NCBI RefSeq assembly: GCF_000712975.1
Contig: NZ_JHQL01000002.1
Span: 372,001 to 436,000 of the forward strand
Direction of reading: 5' to 3'
DNA: 64,000 nt
DNA from: Vreelandella neptunia
GTDB taxonomy: Bacteria > Pseudomonadota > Gammaproteobacteria > Pseudomonadales > Halomonadaceae
The notes under the pieces: model-generated
What the model saw: the letters and a program-made list of their open reading frames with translations, nothing else
Databases searched by the model: none
What the model was told of the DNA's origin: nothing
Program-made: the position numbers and the translations under genes
Shown: positions 17,542 through 25,554 of the stretch, in pieces
How the letters are laid out: every line of letters begins with the position of its first letter
Position numbering within the stretch: position 1 is the first letter of the stretch

Positions 17542-19095
17542 ATGAACCAACCTGCCCACAATAGCGAGGGTCCTTCACGGTTTTCCCTTGGCGACCCCAT
17601 CGTGCTGGTGCTCAGCATCGGCTTCATCGTTGCGTTTCTCGCGCTCTCCTTATACGACGTCGACCTAGTCGCAGACTCAATTAGTACGGGCTTTGCCTGG
17701 ACGGCCCTAGTCCTTGGCAGCTACTTTCAACTACTACTTTTATTAACTTTTTTCATTGCTATTGGAGTGGCCATTTCGCCCGCGTCAAAGGCTAAAATCG
17801 GCAATCTCGACGCACCAGAAATGAGCACATTTAAGTGGCTTTCGATCATTCTTTGTACATTATTAGCAGGTGGTGGCGTATTTTTTGCCGCCGGAGAGCC
17901 GGTCTATCATTTTGTGGTAACGCCTCCCGCCTTTGATACTGAACCGGGCACTGCTGATGCTGTTTCAAGCGCCCTTGCCCAATCGTTCATGCACTGGGGC
18001 TTTTTAGCCTGGGCTGTACTGGGCTCGCTAACGGCGGTGGTGCTTGCTCATGCCCACTATGTAAAAGGCCAGCCTCTGCAGCCACGCACGCTGCTCTACC
18101 CCATATTTGGCGAGCGCCTCATGCGCGGCCCGCTTGGTGGCGTGGTAGATGCCTGCTGCGTGATTGCGTTGGTAGCCGGTACGGTCGGCCCCATCGGGTT
18201 TCTGGCCACCCAGGTCAGCTTTGGCTTACACGAACTGTTCGGCTTACCCGAAGGCTATCCAGGACAGCTAATTATTCTTGCGGTATTGGGTTGTATTTAC
18301 GTGCTCTCCTCCATGAGTGGTGTACATAAAGGCATCCAGTTGCTCAGCCGTTTTAATGTGCTACTGGCCCTCGCTATCGGCGCGGTGATTATTGTATTTG
18401 GCCCTACGCTGTTTTTGGTTAACACCTATGTGTCTAGCATGGGCGCTTACGTGAGCGAGTTCTTCACCATGGCCACCATGACTGCGGATACCGCACCCGA
18501 TTGGTGGATGCAGTGGTGGACAGTGTTTTTCTTTGCTTGGTTTATTGGCTATGCACCGCTGATGGCGATTTTCGTGGCGCGTATTTCACGCGGGCGTAGT
18601 ATTCGCGAAATGATTCTTGCCGTGGCGATACTCGCCCCTATTGCGACTACCATATGGTTTACCCTGCTGGGCGGATCGGGCATTTATTATCAGCTCACGG
18701 GCGTAATTGATCTGACCGAGGCGCTGAATAACTTCCAGTTTGATGTAGCGACGCTCACCGTGGCCCAAGCCCTGCCCGGCGGCACATGGATGGCGCTGGC
18801 GATTCTATTACTAACCACCATTTTTGTCGCCACTACCGGCGATTCTATGAGCTACGCCATTGCCGTTGTGGGTGCCGGCCATGATGATCCTAACCCTTAC
18901 GTGCGTGCCTTTTGGGGGATTGCCATGGCGCTAATGGCGGCGGTGCTGCTGTATATGGGGGCCGGTCAAATTGGCGCGTTGCAGCAGTTTATTGTAATTA
19001 CGGCGATTCCTGTTTCACTCATCTTGCTACCATCACTGTGGAATGGCCCACAAGCGGCCTACGCCATGGCGCGTGAACAAGGCATTATCGAATAA
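17542..19095 (+). CDS. BCCT family (betaine/carnitine/choline) transporter
   Basis: Secondary transporter of 517 residues with 12 membrane segments. The BCCT signature is visible as PDWWMQWWTVFFFAWFIGY followed by PLMAIFVARISRGRSIRE near residue 320. The usual substrate-site glycine motif appears in a variant form, AGGGVFFAAGEPVYHF. The C-terminal tail is only about 20 residues, without the long charged tail of osmosensing BetP, so it may be a nutrient carrier rather than an osmosensor. I chose the ATG at 17542 over the GTG at 17533 because AGGTG lies six bases before it. Substrate not determinable. Confidence 0.93.
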   Translation: MNQPAHNSEGPSRFSLGDPIVLVLSIGFIVAFLALSLYDVDLVADSISTGFAWTALVLGSYFQLLLLLTFFIAIGVAISPASKAKIGNLDAPEMSTFKWLSIILCTLLAGGGVFFAAGEPVYHFVVTPPAFDTEPGTADAVSSALAQSFMHWGFLAWAVLGSLTAVVLAHAHYVKGQPLQPRTLLYPIFGERLMRGPLGGVVDACCVIALVAGTVGPIGFLATQVSFGLHELFGLPEGYPGQLIILAVLGCIYVLSSMSGVHKGIQLLSRFNVLLALAIGAVIIVFGPTLFLVNTYVSSMGAYVSEFFTMATMTADTAPDWWMQWWTVFFFAWFIGYAPLMAIFVARISRGRSIREMILAVAILAPIATTIWFTLLGGSGIYYQLTGVIDLTEALNNFQFDVATLTVAQALPGGTWMALAILLLTTIFVATTGDSMSYAIAVVGAGHDDPNPYVRAFWGIAMALMAAVLLYMGAGQIGALQQFIVITAIPVSLILLPSLWNGPQAAYAMAREQGIIE

Positions 19096-19113
19096 CCGTC
19101 GATAGCTCTTTTA

Positions 19114-19935
19114 TCATAACCCTTCCAGCAGTCGTAGAAGCATCTGCGGCTGCTGGTTAGCCTGTGCCAAAATAGCGATACCGGCCTGTTGCAGAATTTG
19201 CGCGCGAATTAGGTTAGAGACTTCTTTGGCATAGTCAGCATCTTGAATGCGTGACTGAGCGGCAGACGTATTAATAATGTTGGTATTGAGTCCATCAATC
19301 ACACTCTCGAAGCGATTTTGCACCGCGCCTAAATAACTCCGCTGGCGATCCACCTGTTTGATCGCGTCATCCATTGCCTTTAGCGGGCCGTCGGTTGCGC
19401 TGCCACCGTCTAACACGCTAAACCCTTCCAGCCCCAGTGCCTGTCTATTCATGGCTGCAAAGCGCACCGCAATGCTATCGCCATCGTTAGCACCCACCTG
19501 AATATTGACCGCCTTGGTACTATCAAAAAAACCAATGCCGTTGAAGTTGCTCTGCTCGGCAATACGATCAATCTCTTCTAAACGCTGATCAATTTCGTCT
19601 TGAATGGAAATAAGATCCTCGGAAGCGTTAGTACCATTAGCTGCTTGTACACTCAGTTCACGGATACGCTGTAAATTATCGTTGATTTGGTTGAGCGAGC
19701 CTTCCGCTGTTTGCACCATGGAAATACCATCATTGGTATTGCGAATGGCTTGGTTCATACCACGAATTTGCGCCCCCATGCGGTTGGCAATCGCCAGGCC
19801 AGCAGGGTCATCTTTGGCACTATTGATACGCAGCCCAGAAGAGAGACGCTCCATGGCAGTGAGCATGGCCTGCTGGCTGCCACGCAGATTGTTCTGCACG
19901 ACAAGAGACATCAAATTCGTATTTAGGCTGAGCAA
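19114..19935 (-). CDS. Short flagellin
   Basis: Filament protein of about 273 residues. The N-terminal D0/D1 domain is clear (LNTNLMSLVVQNNLRGSQQAM, then MERLSSGLRINSAKDDPAGLAIANRM, QTAEGSLNQINDNLQRIRELS). The C-terminal D0/D1 is also present (QSRIQDADYAKEVSNLIRAQILQQAG). The variable middle is very short, so D2/D3 are missing, as in many small flagellins. The start is GTG at 19938 or, better spaced from GGAGA, TTG at 19935. No other flagellar structural gene is in the window. A sigma-28 type -10 lies 58 bases upstream. Confidence 0.93.
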   Translation of the reverse strand: MLSLNTNLMSLVVQNNLRGSQQAMLTAMERLSSGLRINSAKDDPAGLAIANRMGAQIRGMNQAIRNTNDGISMVQTAEGSLNQINDNLQRIRELSVQAANGTNASEDLISIQDEIDQRLEEIDRIAEQSNFNGIGFFDSTKAVNIQVGANDGDSIAVRFAAMNRQALGLEGFSVLDGGSATDGPLKAMDDAIKQVDRQRSYLGAVQNRFESVIDGLNTNIINTSAAQSRIQDADYAKEVSNLIRAQILQQAGIAILAQANQQPQMLLRLLEGL

Positions 19936-19992
19936 CACGCGTCTCCGAAGAAGGCTAGCCTCGCCATGTCAACAGTGGCGGCTATAGACCTA

Positions 19993-20019
19993 TTATCGGC
20001 AGCTAGACGAAAATCATGA
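19993..20019 (-). promoter_or_regulatory. Sigma-28 (FliA) promoter of the flagellin gene
   Basis: The minus strand has a perfect sigma-28 -10 element, GCCGATAA, at 20000-19993. Fifteen bases upstream the -35 position reads TCAT, a weak match to TAAA. The site overlaps the 3' end of the folK-like gene. Because the -10 is exact and the gene is a flagellin, FliA control is likely. Confidence 0.65.
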
Positions 20020-20460
20020 ATGTGCTCGTTGCTTTAGGCTGCGACCACTAGCAGCAAGAACGTCATCTACCGGACGACGCACATAGCTGTGTTGATAGTA
20101 ACCGTCATCGATGACCTCCCCATCCCATGCCACGATATCTAAATCCATCGTTCTCGGCCCTGATTTGATGGGGCCACGCACCCGTCCCAGTCGGCTTTCT
20201 ACCTCTTTTAAGTAAGCGCGAAAGGCATCGTGGTCCAGAGAAGTACGCACAAGTAGCGCCGAGTTCAGGAAGTCCGGCTGATGCTGGTAACCCACTGGCG
20301 CCGTGCGGATCGCCTCTGAACGTGCGATAAGCTCGCATTCACTGCTCAAGATGGACAACGCTTCATTAAAGTGGCGCTCTGGTTCAATGTTAGTGCCCAG
20401 AGAGATTAAGCATTCATGGTGGGCCGTATTGGTGGGCGTGTGTAACGGCATTCGTGGCAT
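20014..20460 (-). CDS. folK: HPPK-like pyrophosphokinase (FolK family), short form
   Basis: Predicted 6-hydroxymethyl-dihydropterin pyrophosphokinase, 148 residues against about 160 usually. The N-terminal LISLGTNIEPERHFNEALSIL and the catalytic LGRVRGPIKSGPRTMDLDIVAWDGEV are intact, including the arginine and two aspartates of PRTxDLDI. The C-terminal part is short: YYQHSYVRRPVDDVLAASGR replaces the usual PHxxxxxRxFVLxPLxEI block. Divergent from a FolM-like pteridine reductase. It may be a second HPPK or a diverged paralogue, so the symbol is provisional. Confidence 0.8.
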   Translation of the reverse strand: MPRMPLHTPTNTAHHECLISLGTNIEPERHFNEALSILSSECELIARSEAIRTAPVGYQHQPDFLNSALLVRTSLDHDAFRAYLKEVESRLGRVRGPIKSGPRTMDLDIVAWDGEVIDDGYYQHSYVRRPVDDVLAASGRSLKQRAHS

Positions 20461-20663
20461 AGCTGCATCCTAATCTAGGGGGCATAGCGCAAAGCGCATA
20501 AGGCAATAACTGACTCTGAATCATTTAAGGTGACTGATAAGATTAGCTGGCCTGCTAATTTGTTCAAGCCCTGTACAAGTTATTGACAAACGCTACGCTC
20601 ACGCAGAAAGTTCTACTTAACGCGCGATACGATGAACCATGACTCCACCTTGGGGAACTTTGA

Positions 20664-21410
20664 ATGAGCACACCTGCAGCACTCGTTACTGGCGGCGCAA
20701 CGCGCCTAGGCCGCTATTTCGCTGAAGCCCTTGCAGATAAAGGCTATGATATTGCCTTACACGTCAACAGCTCACGTGATGAAGCCGAAGTCGTTGCCAA
20801 GACGATTCGCGCCAAGGGTCAGCGCTGTGAAATAGTCCCATGCAATTTCTTGAGCGATTCGCCTCAAGCACTTATTACCACTGCCAAACAGCACTTCCCG
20901 AACCTTAGTGTGCTGCTTAATAGCGCCTCTGCCTATGAACCTTCGCCCATAGCAGAGACCGATATAGCCATGCTGGAAACCCAATTTAGGGTCAACATGT
21001 TTACGCCTTTGTTACTGACGCGGTACTTTTCAGAAGCCGTAGAAAATGGGCAAGTCATCAACATTATTGATAATAAAGTGGCTTATCACCAATACCCCTA
21101 TGCGGCGTATTTACTGTCCAAAAAGAGTCTTGCCGAGATGACACGCATGGCGGCATTAGAATTTGCACCTCGTCTGCGTATTAACGGTATTGCCCCCGGC
21201 GTGGTGCTGCCCGCCTCTCAACGCACCAGCGACTATATTCAATGGCGTATTGAAGGTATTCCGGTTAAGCACCAGGGCAACCCAGCCCACCTTGTACAAG
21301 CCTTGCACTATTTATTAGACAATGATTTTGTTGCTGGACAAATTCTGTTTGTTGACGGCGGCGAATCAATCAACCTTGAAGGGCGTCATTCCGAAAATTA
21401 TCTAGGTTGA
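20664..21410 (+). CDS. Pteridine reductase, FolM/PTR1-like short-chain dehydrogenase
   Basis: NADPH-dependent reductase of 248 residues with a Rossmann fold. The cofactor loop reads TGGATRLG (residues 9-16): arginine in TGxxxRxG replaces the glycine of ordinary SDRs and marks the pteridine-reductase/FolM group. The YLLSK motif supplies catalytic Tyr and Lys, and the C-terminus VDGGESI is typical. The likely reaction is reduction of dihydromonapterin or dihydrofolate. Position opposite an HPPK-like gene supports a pterin role. Start ATG at 20664 with weak GGGGAA upstream. Confidence 0.88.
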   Translation: MSTPAALVTGGATRLGRYFAEALADKGYDIALHVNSSRDEAEVVAKTIRAKGQRCEIVPCNFLSDSPQALITTAKQHFPNLSVLLNSASAYEPSPIAETDIAMLETQFRVNMFTPLLLTRYFSEAVENGQVINIIDNKVAYHQYPYAAYLLSKKSLAEMTRMAALEFAPRLRINGIAPGVVLPASQRTSDYIQWRIEGIPVKHQGNPAHLVQALHYLLDNDFVAGQILFVDGGESINLEGRHSENYLG

Positions 21411-21424
21411 TAGCCACACGCCCA

Positions 21425-21454
21425 AAAAATTAGGGCTGCCCGCAGGCAGCCCTA
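21425..21454 (-). terminator. Terminator of the MscS-type channel gene
   Basis: TAGGGCTGCC and GGCAGCCCTA form a perfect ten-pair stem with a CGCA loop. On the minus strand it is followed by ATTTTTT, giving a proper U-run for the channel gene. On the plus strand, after the pteridine reductase, no T-run follows, though the stem could still act there. Confidence 0.85.
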
Positions 21455-21501
21455 GTATCAACGCTCTCATCGCGTCTTCAGTGATGACACGCCGTTACGA
21501 C

Positions 21502-23892
21502 TTAAACATCGTCAACGTCATCATGATCAGGCTTCAGATGGTCAGGCTCACTGGTAGCCTGAGTTGACTGACCTGACTGTCCTGTTGACGGTTCGCTTCC
21601 CTCACGGATTGGCGATGTTTCTACCTTTTTCCGTTCAGCGGTGGAATCCAACACGCGCACATTAGCGGGTGGTGTTTTCCCCCCTTTCGTTTCACCGAAA
21701 TAGAGCGTGGTATGCGGGAACGGTATCTCGATACCGGCCGCATCAAAACGCAGTTTCACTAAACGATTGTAGGCACGGCCTACTCCCCACTGATCGCCCG
21801 GCGTGGTTTTGATCACCACACGAATATTGACAGAACTATCAGCCAGTGCGGTAACGCCTGCAACGGTCAGATCGGCCAACAGCTTATGGCCATGCTCTTC
21901 GCTGGCTTGCAGATCTTCAAACGCCAGCTGCAGCTGCTCAATTGCTTCGTCAATGCTTTCGTTATAGCCAATACCGTATTCACCAACGTGATTACCGTAC
22001 TCACGCATATAGTTAGACACAGTATCAACACTGGAGAACGGCACGATATGGTAAGTGCCCGACAGATCGCGAATACCCACTGAGCGAATACTGAGTCGCT
22101 CAGCGGTACCTGTGACACCGCCAACGGTCACTACATCGCCAGTATTCATGGCGTTTTCTACCTGAATGAAAACACCGGTAATAACGTCCTGCACTAGTTT
22201 TTGGGCACCAAAACCAATGGCAAGGCCTAGCACACCTGCACCGGCAATCAATGGCCCGATATTAATACCGATTTCCGATAGCACGATCATGCCGGTAATC
22301 GTCACCATGGCAATAGCCAAGGCATTACGGAACAAACTTAGCAGTGTTTTAGTACGCGCTGAGGGTTCGCCGTGGCCGGTTTCGGGGTTGAGTTTGTGCT
22401 CAATCAGGCTTGCTAACCCCAGCCAGATACCCAGCGAAACAATTAAGATAACCGCCACGCTGATCAATTTACCAACGAGGTTAGCGCCACGTTCTGAGGC
22501 GTACCAAGAGGCTAGGTCGAACGCTCCCCAGGCATCTAGCACCACCATAATAACGGCCACCACAATGACCGTACGCAGCACACGCAGCGCATTCGGTACA
22601 TAACTATTTAAGCGCACTTCCAACAGGGGCAACTTGCGGCGCAGGTCATCGGATAGCTGAATACGACGGCCAATCGTTTGCGTAAGAAACGCCGAGACTA
22701 AAAGACCGATAACCACGGCAGCAAGTGTTTTCAAGGTGGCAAACAGGACAAACGGCAGTGCATCGCCAGGGCGTATCAGTGTCAGTACGAACACCATCAA
22801 GAAGTAGAACAGCGCAAACAAATGCCAAGTGCGAGCAAATAACTGTAGTGAGACCCGGCTAGCAGTTAATGTGGAGCGCCCAGCCATTAGGTTTAGGTTG
22901 TCACGCAGGCGCAACCGATTTTTAAGCACGACCACCACGGCATAAATGAACGCCAACAGCATGATAAAGGTGCCAACTGCTTGGCCGAGGGTGGCTGCGA
23001 TATAGAAATTAACTAGCGGTACAACCACCATTAAACCATAACCAACCATGCCAATTAAGCGCGCCAACCAGCGGTTCCAGTAGGAGGCTTCTTGCGCTGA
23101 AATTGGTAGCAGCCGCAGCCCTTCATAGCGTGAAGAGAACAGCATACGCACACCGGCCTTCAGCAGCTCAATAACCAAGAAGGCATTGAGGAATAACGAA
23201 GCGCGGGTGGAAAGCTCACCGGTTTCACCCACCGCAAACGCTGCTACTAAGTTACCGCCAACGTAGGCGAAAGCTACTAGTAAAACGTCGACTACCGCGG
23301 CAATGGCAACACACAGCACTAACCGCAGCACAGGTGTTAAGCCACTGCCTTGCTGAGACCAACCACTTATCTTAGTAAATAATGATTTCGCCAAACGACG
23401 GAAAAGTATAAATATTGCGAAGGTCGCAACGATCACAATACCTAAGTTAATCGCAGCACTAACGAACGCGGCCATGTCGAACGTGCTAGTACCTTGACCA
23501 GTAAACAGGCCACCGATAACGGCCACTGCCTGCTCTATCTGCCCGCCAACATCACCGACCACGCGGCTGGTCAGCTCAGCAAGCTGGCGAGGCAGCGATA
23601 CATCTTCAGGGGCAATATCGCTCCCCTGTGCAGCAGCTTGAGGTGACAGCTCGCTGGTCAACTCATTGGGCAACCCGGATGCTTGATTTCGCAACAGCTC
23701 AATCAGCTCTTGGCGCGCCTGATCATCCTCTAGCAGATCGGCCAGTGCCGAATAAGAGGGCTGTTCTTCTGCGTTAGTGGTGTCTTCGCTTCCTGCACTT
23801 AGCGTAGTTTGAGCCAACGCAGGCGTTGTCAGAAAGGCAAATAGCATCACTAACCAGACGCCTAGCCAGGGGAATAAACGTAATGGCGTCAC
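21502..23892 (-). CDS. MscS-family mechanosensitive channel (YbiO-like)
   Basis: Large inner-membrane channel of 796 residues. A signal peptide (to TTPALAQ, about residue 28) is followed by a periplasmic region of about 110 residues and about ten membrane helices. The MscS core is at roughly 570-740: IGPLIAGAGVLGLAIGFGAQKLVQDVITGVFIQVENAMNTGDVV contains the pore helix and beta-domain start. The tail is hydrophilic and rich in Ser, Thr and Asp. Size and layout resemble E. coli YbiO. It would release solutes on hypo-osmotic shock. Three 17-bp tandem repeats lie 54-104 bp upstream of its start. Confidence 0.92.
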   Translation of the reverse strand: MTPLRLFPWLGVWLVMLFAFLTTPALAQTTLSAGSEDTTNAEEQPSYSALADLLEDDQARQELIELLRNQASGLPNELTSELSPQAAAQGSDIAPEDVSLPRQLAELTSRVVGDVGGQIEQAVAVIGGLFTGQGTSTFDMAAFVSAAINLGIVIVATFAIFILFRRLAKSLFTKISGWSQQGSGLTPVLRLVLCVAIAAVVDVLLVAFAYVGGNLVAAFAVGETGELSTRASLFLNAFLVIELLKAGVRMLFSSRYEGLRLLPISAQEASYWNRWLARLIGMVGYGLMVVVPLVNFYIAATLGQAVGTFIMLLAFIYAVVVVLKNRLRLRDNLNLMAGRSTLTASRVSLQLFARTWHLFALFYFLMVFVLTLIRPGDALPFVLFATLKTLAAVVIGLLVSAFLTQTIGRRIQLSDDLRRKLPLLEVRLNSYVPNALRVLRTVIVVAVIMVVLDAWGAFDLASWYASERGANLVGKLISVAVILIVSLGIWLGLASLIEHKLNPETGHGEPSARTKTLLSLFRNALAIAMVTITGMIVLSEIGINIGPLIAGAGVLGLAIGFGAQKLVQDVITGVFIQVENAMNTGDVVTVGGVTGTAERLSIRSVGIRDLSGTYHIVPFSSVDTVSNYMREYGNHVGEYGIGYNESIDEAIEQLQLAFEDLQASEEHGHKLLADLTVAGVTALADSSVNIRVVIKTTPGDQWGVGRAYNRLVKLRFDAAGIEIPFPHTTLYFGETKGGKTPPANVRVLDSTAERKKVETSPIREGSEPSTGQSGQSTQATSEPDHLKPDHDDVDDV

Positions 23893-23945
23893 ACCTAAAC
23901 CTCCCTTTGGGTGAGTCTTTTACTCAATATCATTACTAACTCGTC

Positions 23946-23996
23946 TTATGCGCATCATCGTTTTATGCACATCATTCGTTTATGCACATCATAGTG
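23946..23996. repeat. Three tandem 17-bp repeats upstream of the channel gene
   Basis: The unit TTATGCRCATCAT plus four variable bases is repeated three times head to tail (23946-23962, 23963-23979, 23980-23996). Copies two and three share a 13-base identical core and copy one differs at one base in it. The core is partly palindromic (ATGCGCAT in copy one). The array sits in the 245 bp between the channel gene and yqaA, both on the minus strand, about 54 bp before the channel start. A protein-binding array or a replication-slippage product are both possible. Confidence 0.85.
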
Positions 23997-24137
23997 CACC
24001 CTATTCACATTGCACTCCACGTGGGTGCAAGAGTTGTATAAAGATAAACAGGGTAACATGAGAAAAAGAGCGTGGCTCGCCACTCGCTTTGTCAACACCA
24101 GCAACATTAATGTTACTTAAGCTTGCTTTTTTTAGAC

Positions 24138-24569
24138 CTAACCACAAAGCGGCGCCAGCCATTGGTGGGCTAACGCCAACAGCAGCCCATAGCGTGCCCC
24201 CTTGGCGACCACAATCCAAAGTAACGCACGCCACCAGGGCAATCTAAAAACGCCTGCGAGCACAGTGAGGGGGTCACCAAGAACGGGTGCCCAGGAAAGC
24301 AGTAAGCTGACTTCGCCAAAACGTTTGTACCAATGCTCTGCCCGCGCTAAGCCAGCCGGCGACGCTGGGAACCAGCGGCGATGTTGAAACTGGCGAGCAT
24401 AACGCCCCAGCGCCACATTGATCATACTGCCTAGTGTGTTACCAGCGGTGGCGACAAGCCAAAGTCCGAGCGCTGGCTCACCTAAGCACCGCAACCGAGC
24501 CAGCCACACTTCTGAGCCACCCGGTAGCAGGGTGGCGCTAGCCAGCGCCACCCAGAACAGGCTAAACAT
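24138..24569 (-). CDS. YqaA family membrane protein (DedA-like)
   Basis: A 143-residue inner-membrane protein with four or five hydrophobic segments. The family signature is visible as LASATLLPGGSEVWL near the N-terminus, ATAGNTLGSMINVALGRY in the middle, and WYKRFGEVSLLLSWAPVLGDPLTVLAGVFRLPW. These are VTT/SNARE-associated motifs of the DedA superfamily, linked in general to lipid transport across the membrane. It is preceded by the IclR gene on the same strand with 46 bp between. Specific function unknown. Confidence 0.9.
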   Translation of the reverse strand: MFSLFWVALASATLLPGGSEVWLARLRCLGEPALGLWLVATAGNTLGSMINVALGRYARQFQHRRWFPASPAGLARAEHWYKRFGEVSLLLSWAPVLGDPLTVLAGVFRLPWWRALLWIVVAKGARYGLLLALAHQWLAPLCG

Positions 24570-24615
24570 AATAAGAGCCGCCTTTATCAGTCATCACTGA
24601 TGAGCAAAGCACTGC

Positions 24616-25473
24616 TTATTGGGGCAGTTGGCCACCTAGTTGTAAGGTGATTTCGTTAGCGATTGTGCGCACTAATGCACCCAGCGCTAGCAAGCGCTCT
24701 TCAGGAATGCGTGCCATGGGGCCAGACACGGAAATGGCCGCTAGCGGCGTACCATGTTCATCGTGAATACAGGCAGCAACGCAGTGTAAGCCCACCGCAT
24801 GCTCCTCACGGTCACAGGCAAACCCCTGAGTGCGAATAGCCGCCATTTCGGCCAATAGTTCATCGGATTGATGCAGGGTATTTTCAGTCACCCGGGCAAG
24901 GTCATAACCTTTAAGCAGACGGGCACGCTCGTCTTCGCTCATCCAGGCCAGTAAGGCTTTACCCACCCCGGAGGCATGCAGCGGCGCCCGAGAGCCTAAA
25001 CGAGTAATCATACGCATCATCTGCGGCGACTCATGCTGGGCAAGAAATACCGCCGTCGCACCATCCCGAATGCCCAAGTTTGCCGTTTCGCCCGTTTCTG
25101 CGGTTAAACGGCGCAAAAAAAGCCTGCTTTGGGTGACGACATCGCGTGCTTCTAAAAAGCTGTTACCAATACGGAAGGTTTTAACATCAATACGCCAAAG
25201 CCCCTGCTCACTCTCTTGAGTTACAAACCCCTGGCTCTGTAGCGCCTGCAACAAGCGGTGAGTGGTGGAGGGTGCCAAATCAGCCATTTCCGCTAACTCT
25301 GACAGGGCTAACCCTAATGGGCTGGCCGACAAATACTCTAACAGCGTGAGGCCTCGTACTAATGATTGGCTGTGCCCACCACTCGCCTTGGTGGCCCCTG
25401 CCGGACGTCCGACTGACCTGCGCTTAACATCACTCACCTTACTTTCTCCTGAAGGCGCCTCTCCTGAAGGCAT
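24616..25473 (-). CDS. IclR-family transcriptional regulator
   Basis: Regulator of up to 285 residues. A winged helix-turn-helix occupies about 30-95 (LTLLEYLSASPLGLALSELAEMADLAPSTTHRLLQALQSQG). An IclR effector domain follows, with LGSRAPLHASGVGKALLAW and GFACDREEHAVGLHCVAACI. Two starts compete: ATG at 25473 without a visible ribosome-binding site, and GTG at 25437 with AGGAGA eight bases before it. The segment between holds a 12-bp tandem duplication. It may act on the crotonase-fold gene just upstream, which is on the same strand. Confidence 0.92.
   Translation of the reverse strand: MPSGEAPSGESKVSDVKRRSVGRPAGATKASGGHSQSLVRGLTLLEYLSASPLGLALSELAEMADLAPSTTHRLLQALQSQGFVTQESEQGLWRIDVKTFRIGNSFLEARDVVTQSRLFLRRLTAETGETANLGIRDGATAVFLAQHESPQMMRMITRLGSRAPLHASGVGKALLAWMSEDERARLLKGYDLARVTENTLHQSDELLAEMAAIRTQGFACDREEHAVGLHCVAACIHDEHGTPLAAISVSGPMARIPEERLLALGALVRTIANEITLQLGGQLPQ
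25445..25471. repeat. 12-bp direct duplication at the IclR gene start
   Basis: TCTCCTGAAGGC occurs at 25445-25456 and 25460-25471, period 15. On the coding strand each copy contains AGGAGA and encodes PSGE. The copy nearer the gene body is the likely Shine-Dalgarno of the GTG start at 25437, so the other could be a leftover duplicate read only if the ATG at 25473 is used. Confidence 0.8.
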
Positions 25474-25554
25474 AAAGTGAGTGAGGATAACGCGCCAGCG
25501 GGGCCGCTGTCGCGTTTACGGAAACAAATTCCACCAATGATAGCGCAGAGCTTA

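Noticed and set aside
24001-24234. Minus-strand frame of 77 codons overlapping the yqaA 3' end
   Set aside because: Different frame inside yqaA with no supporting motif or ribosome-binding site.
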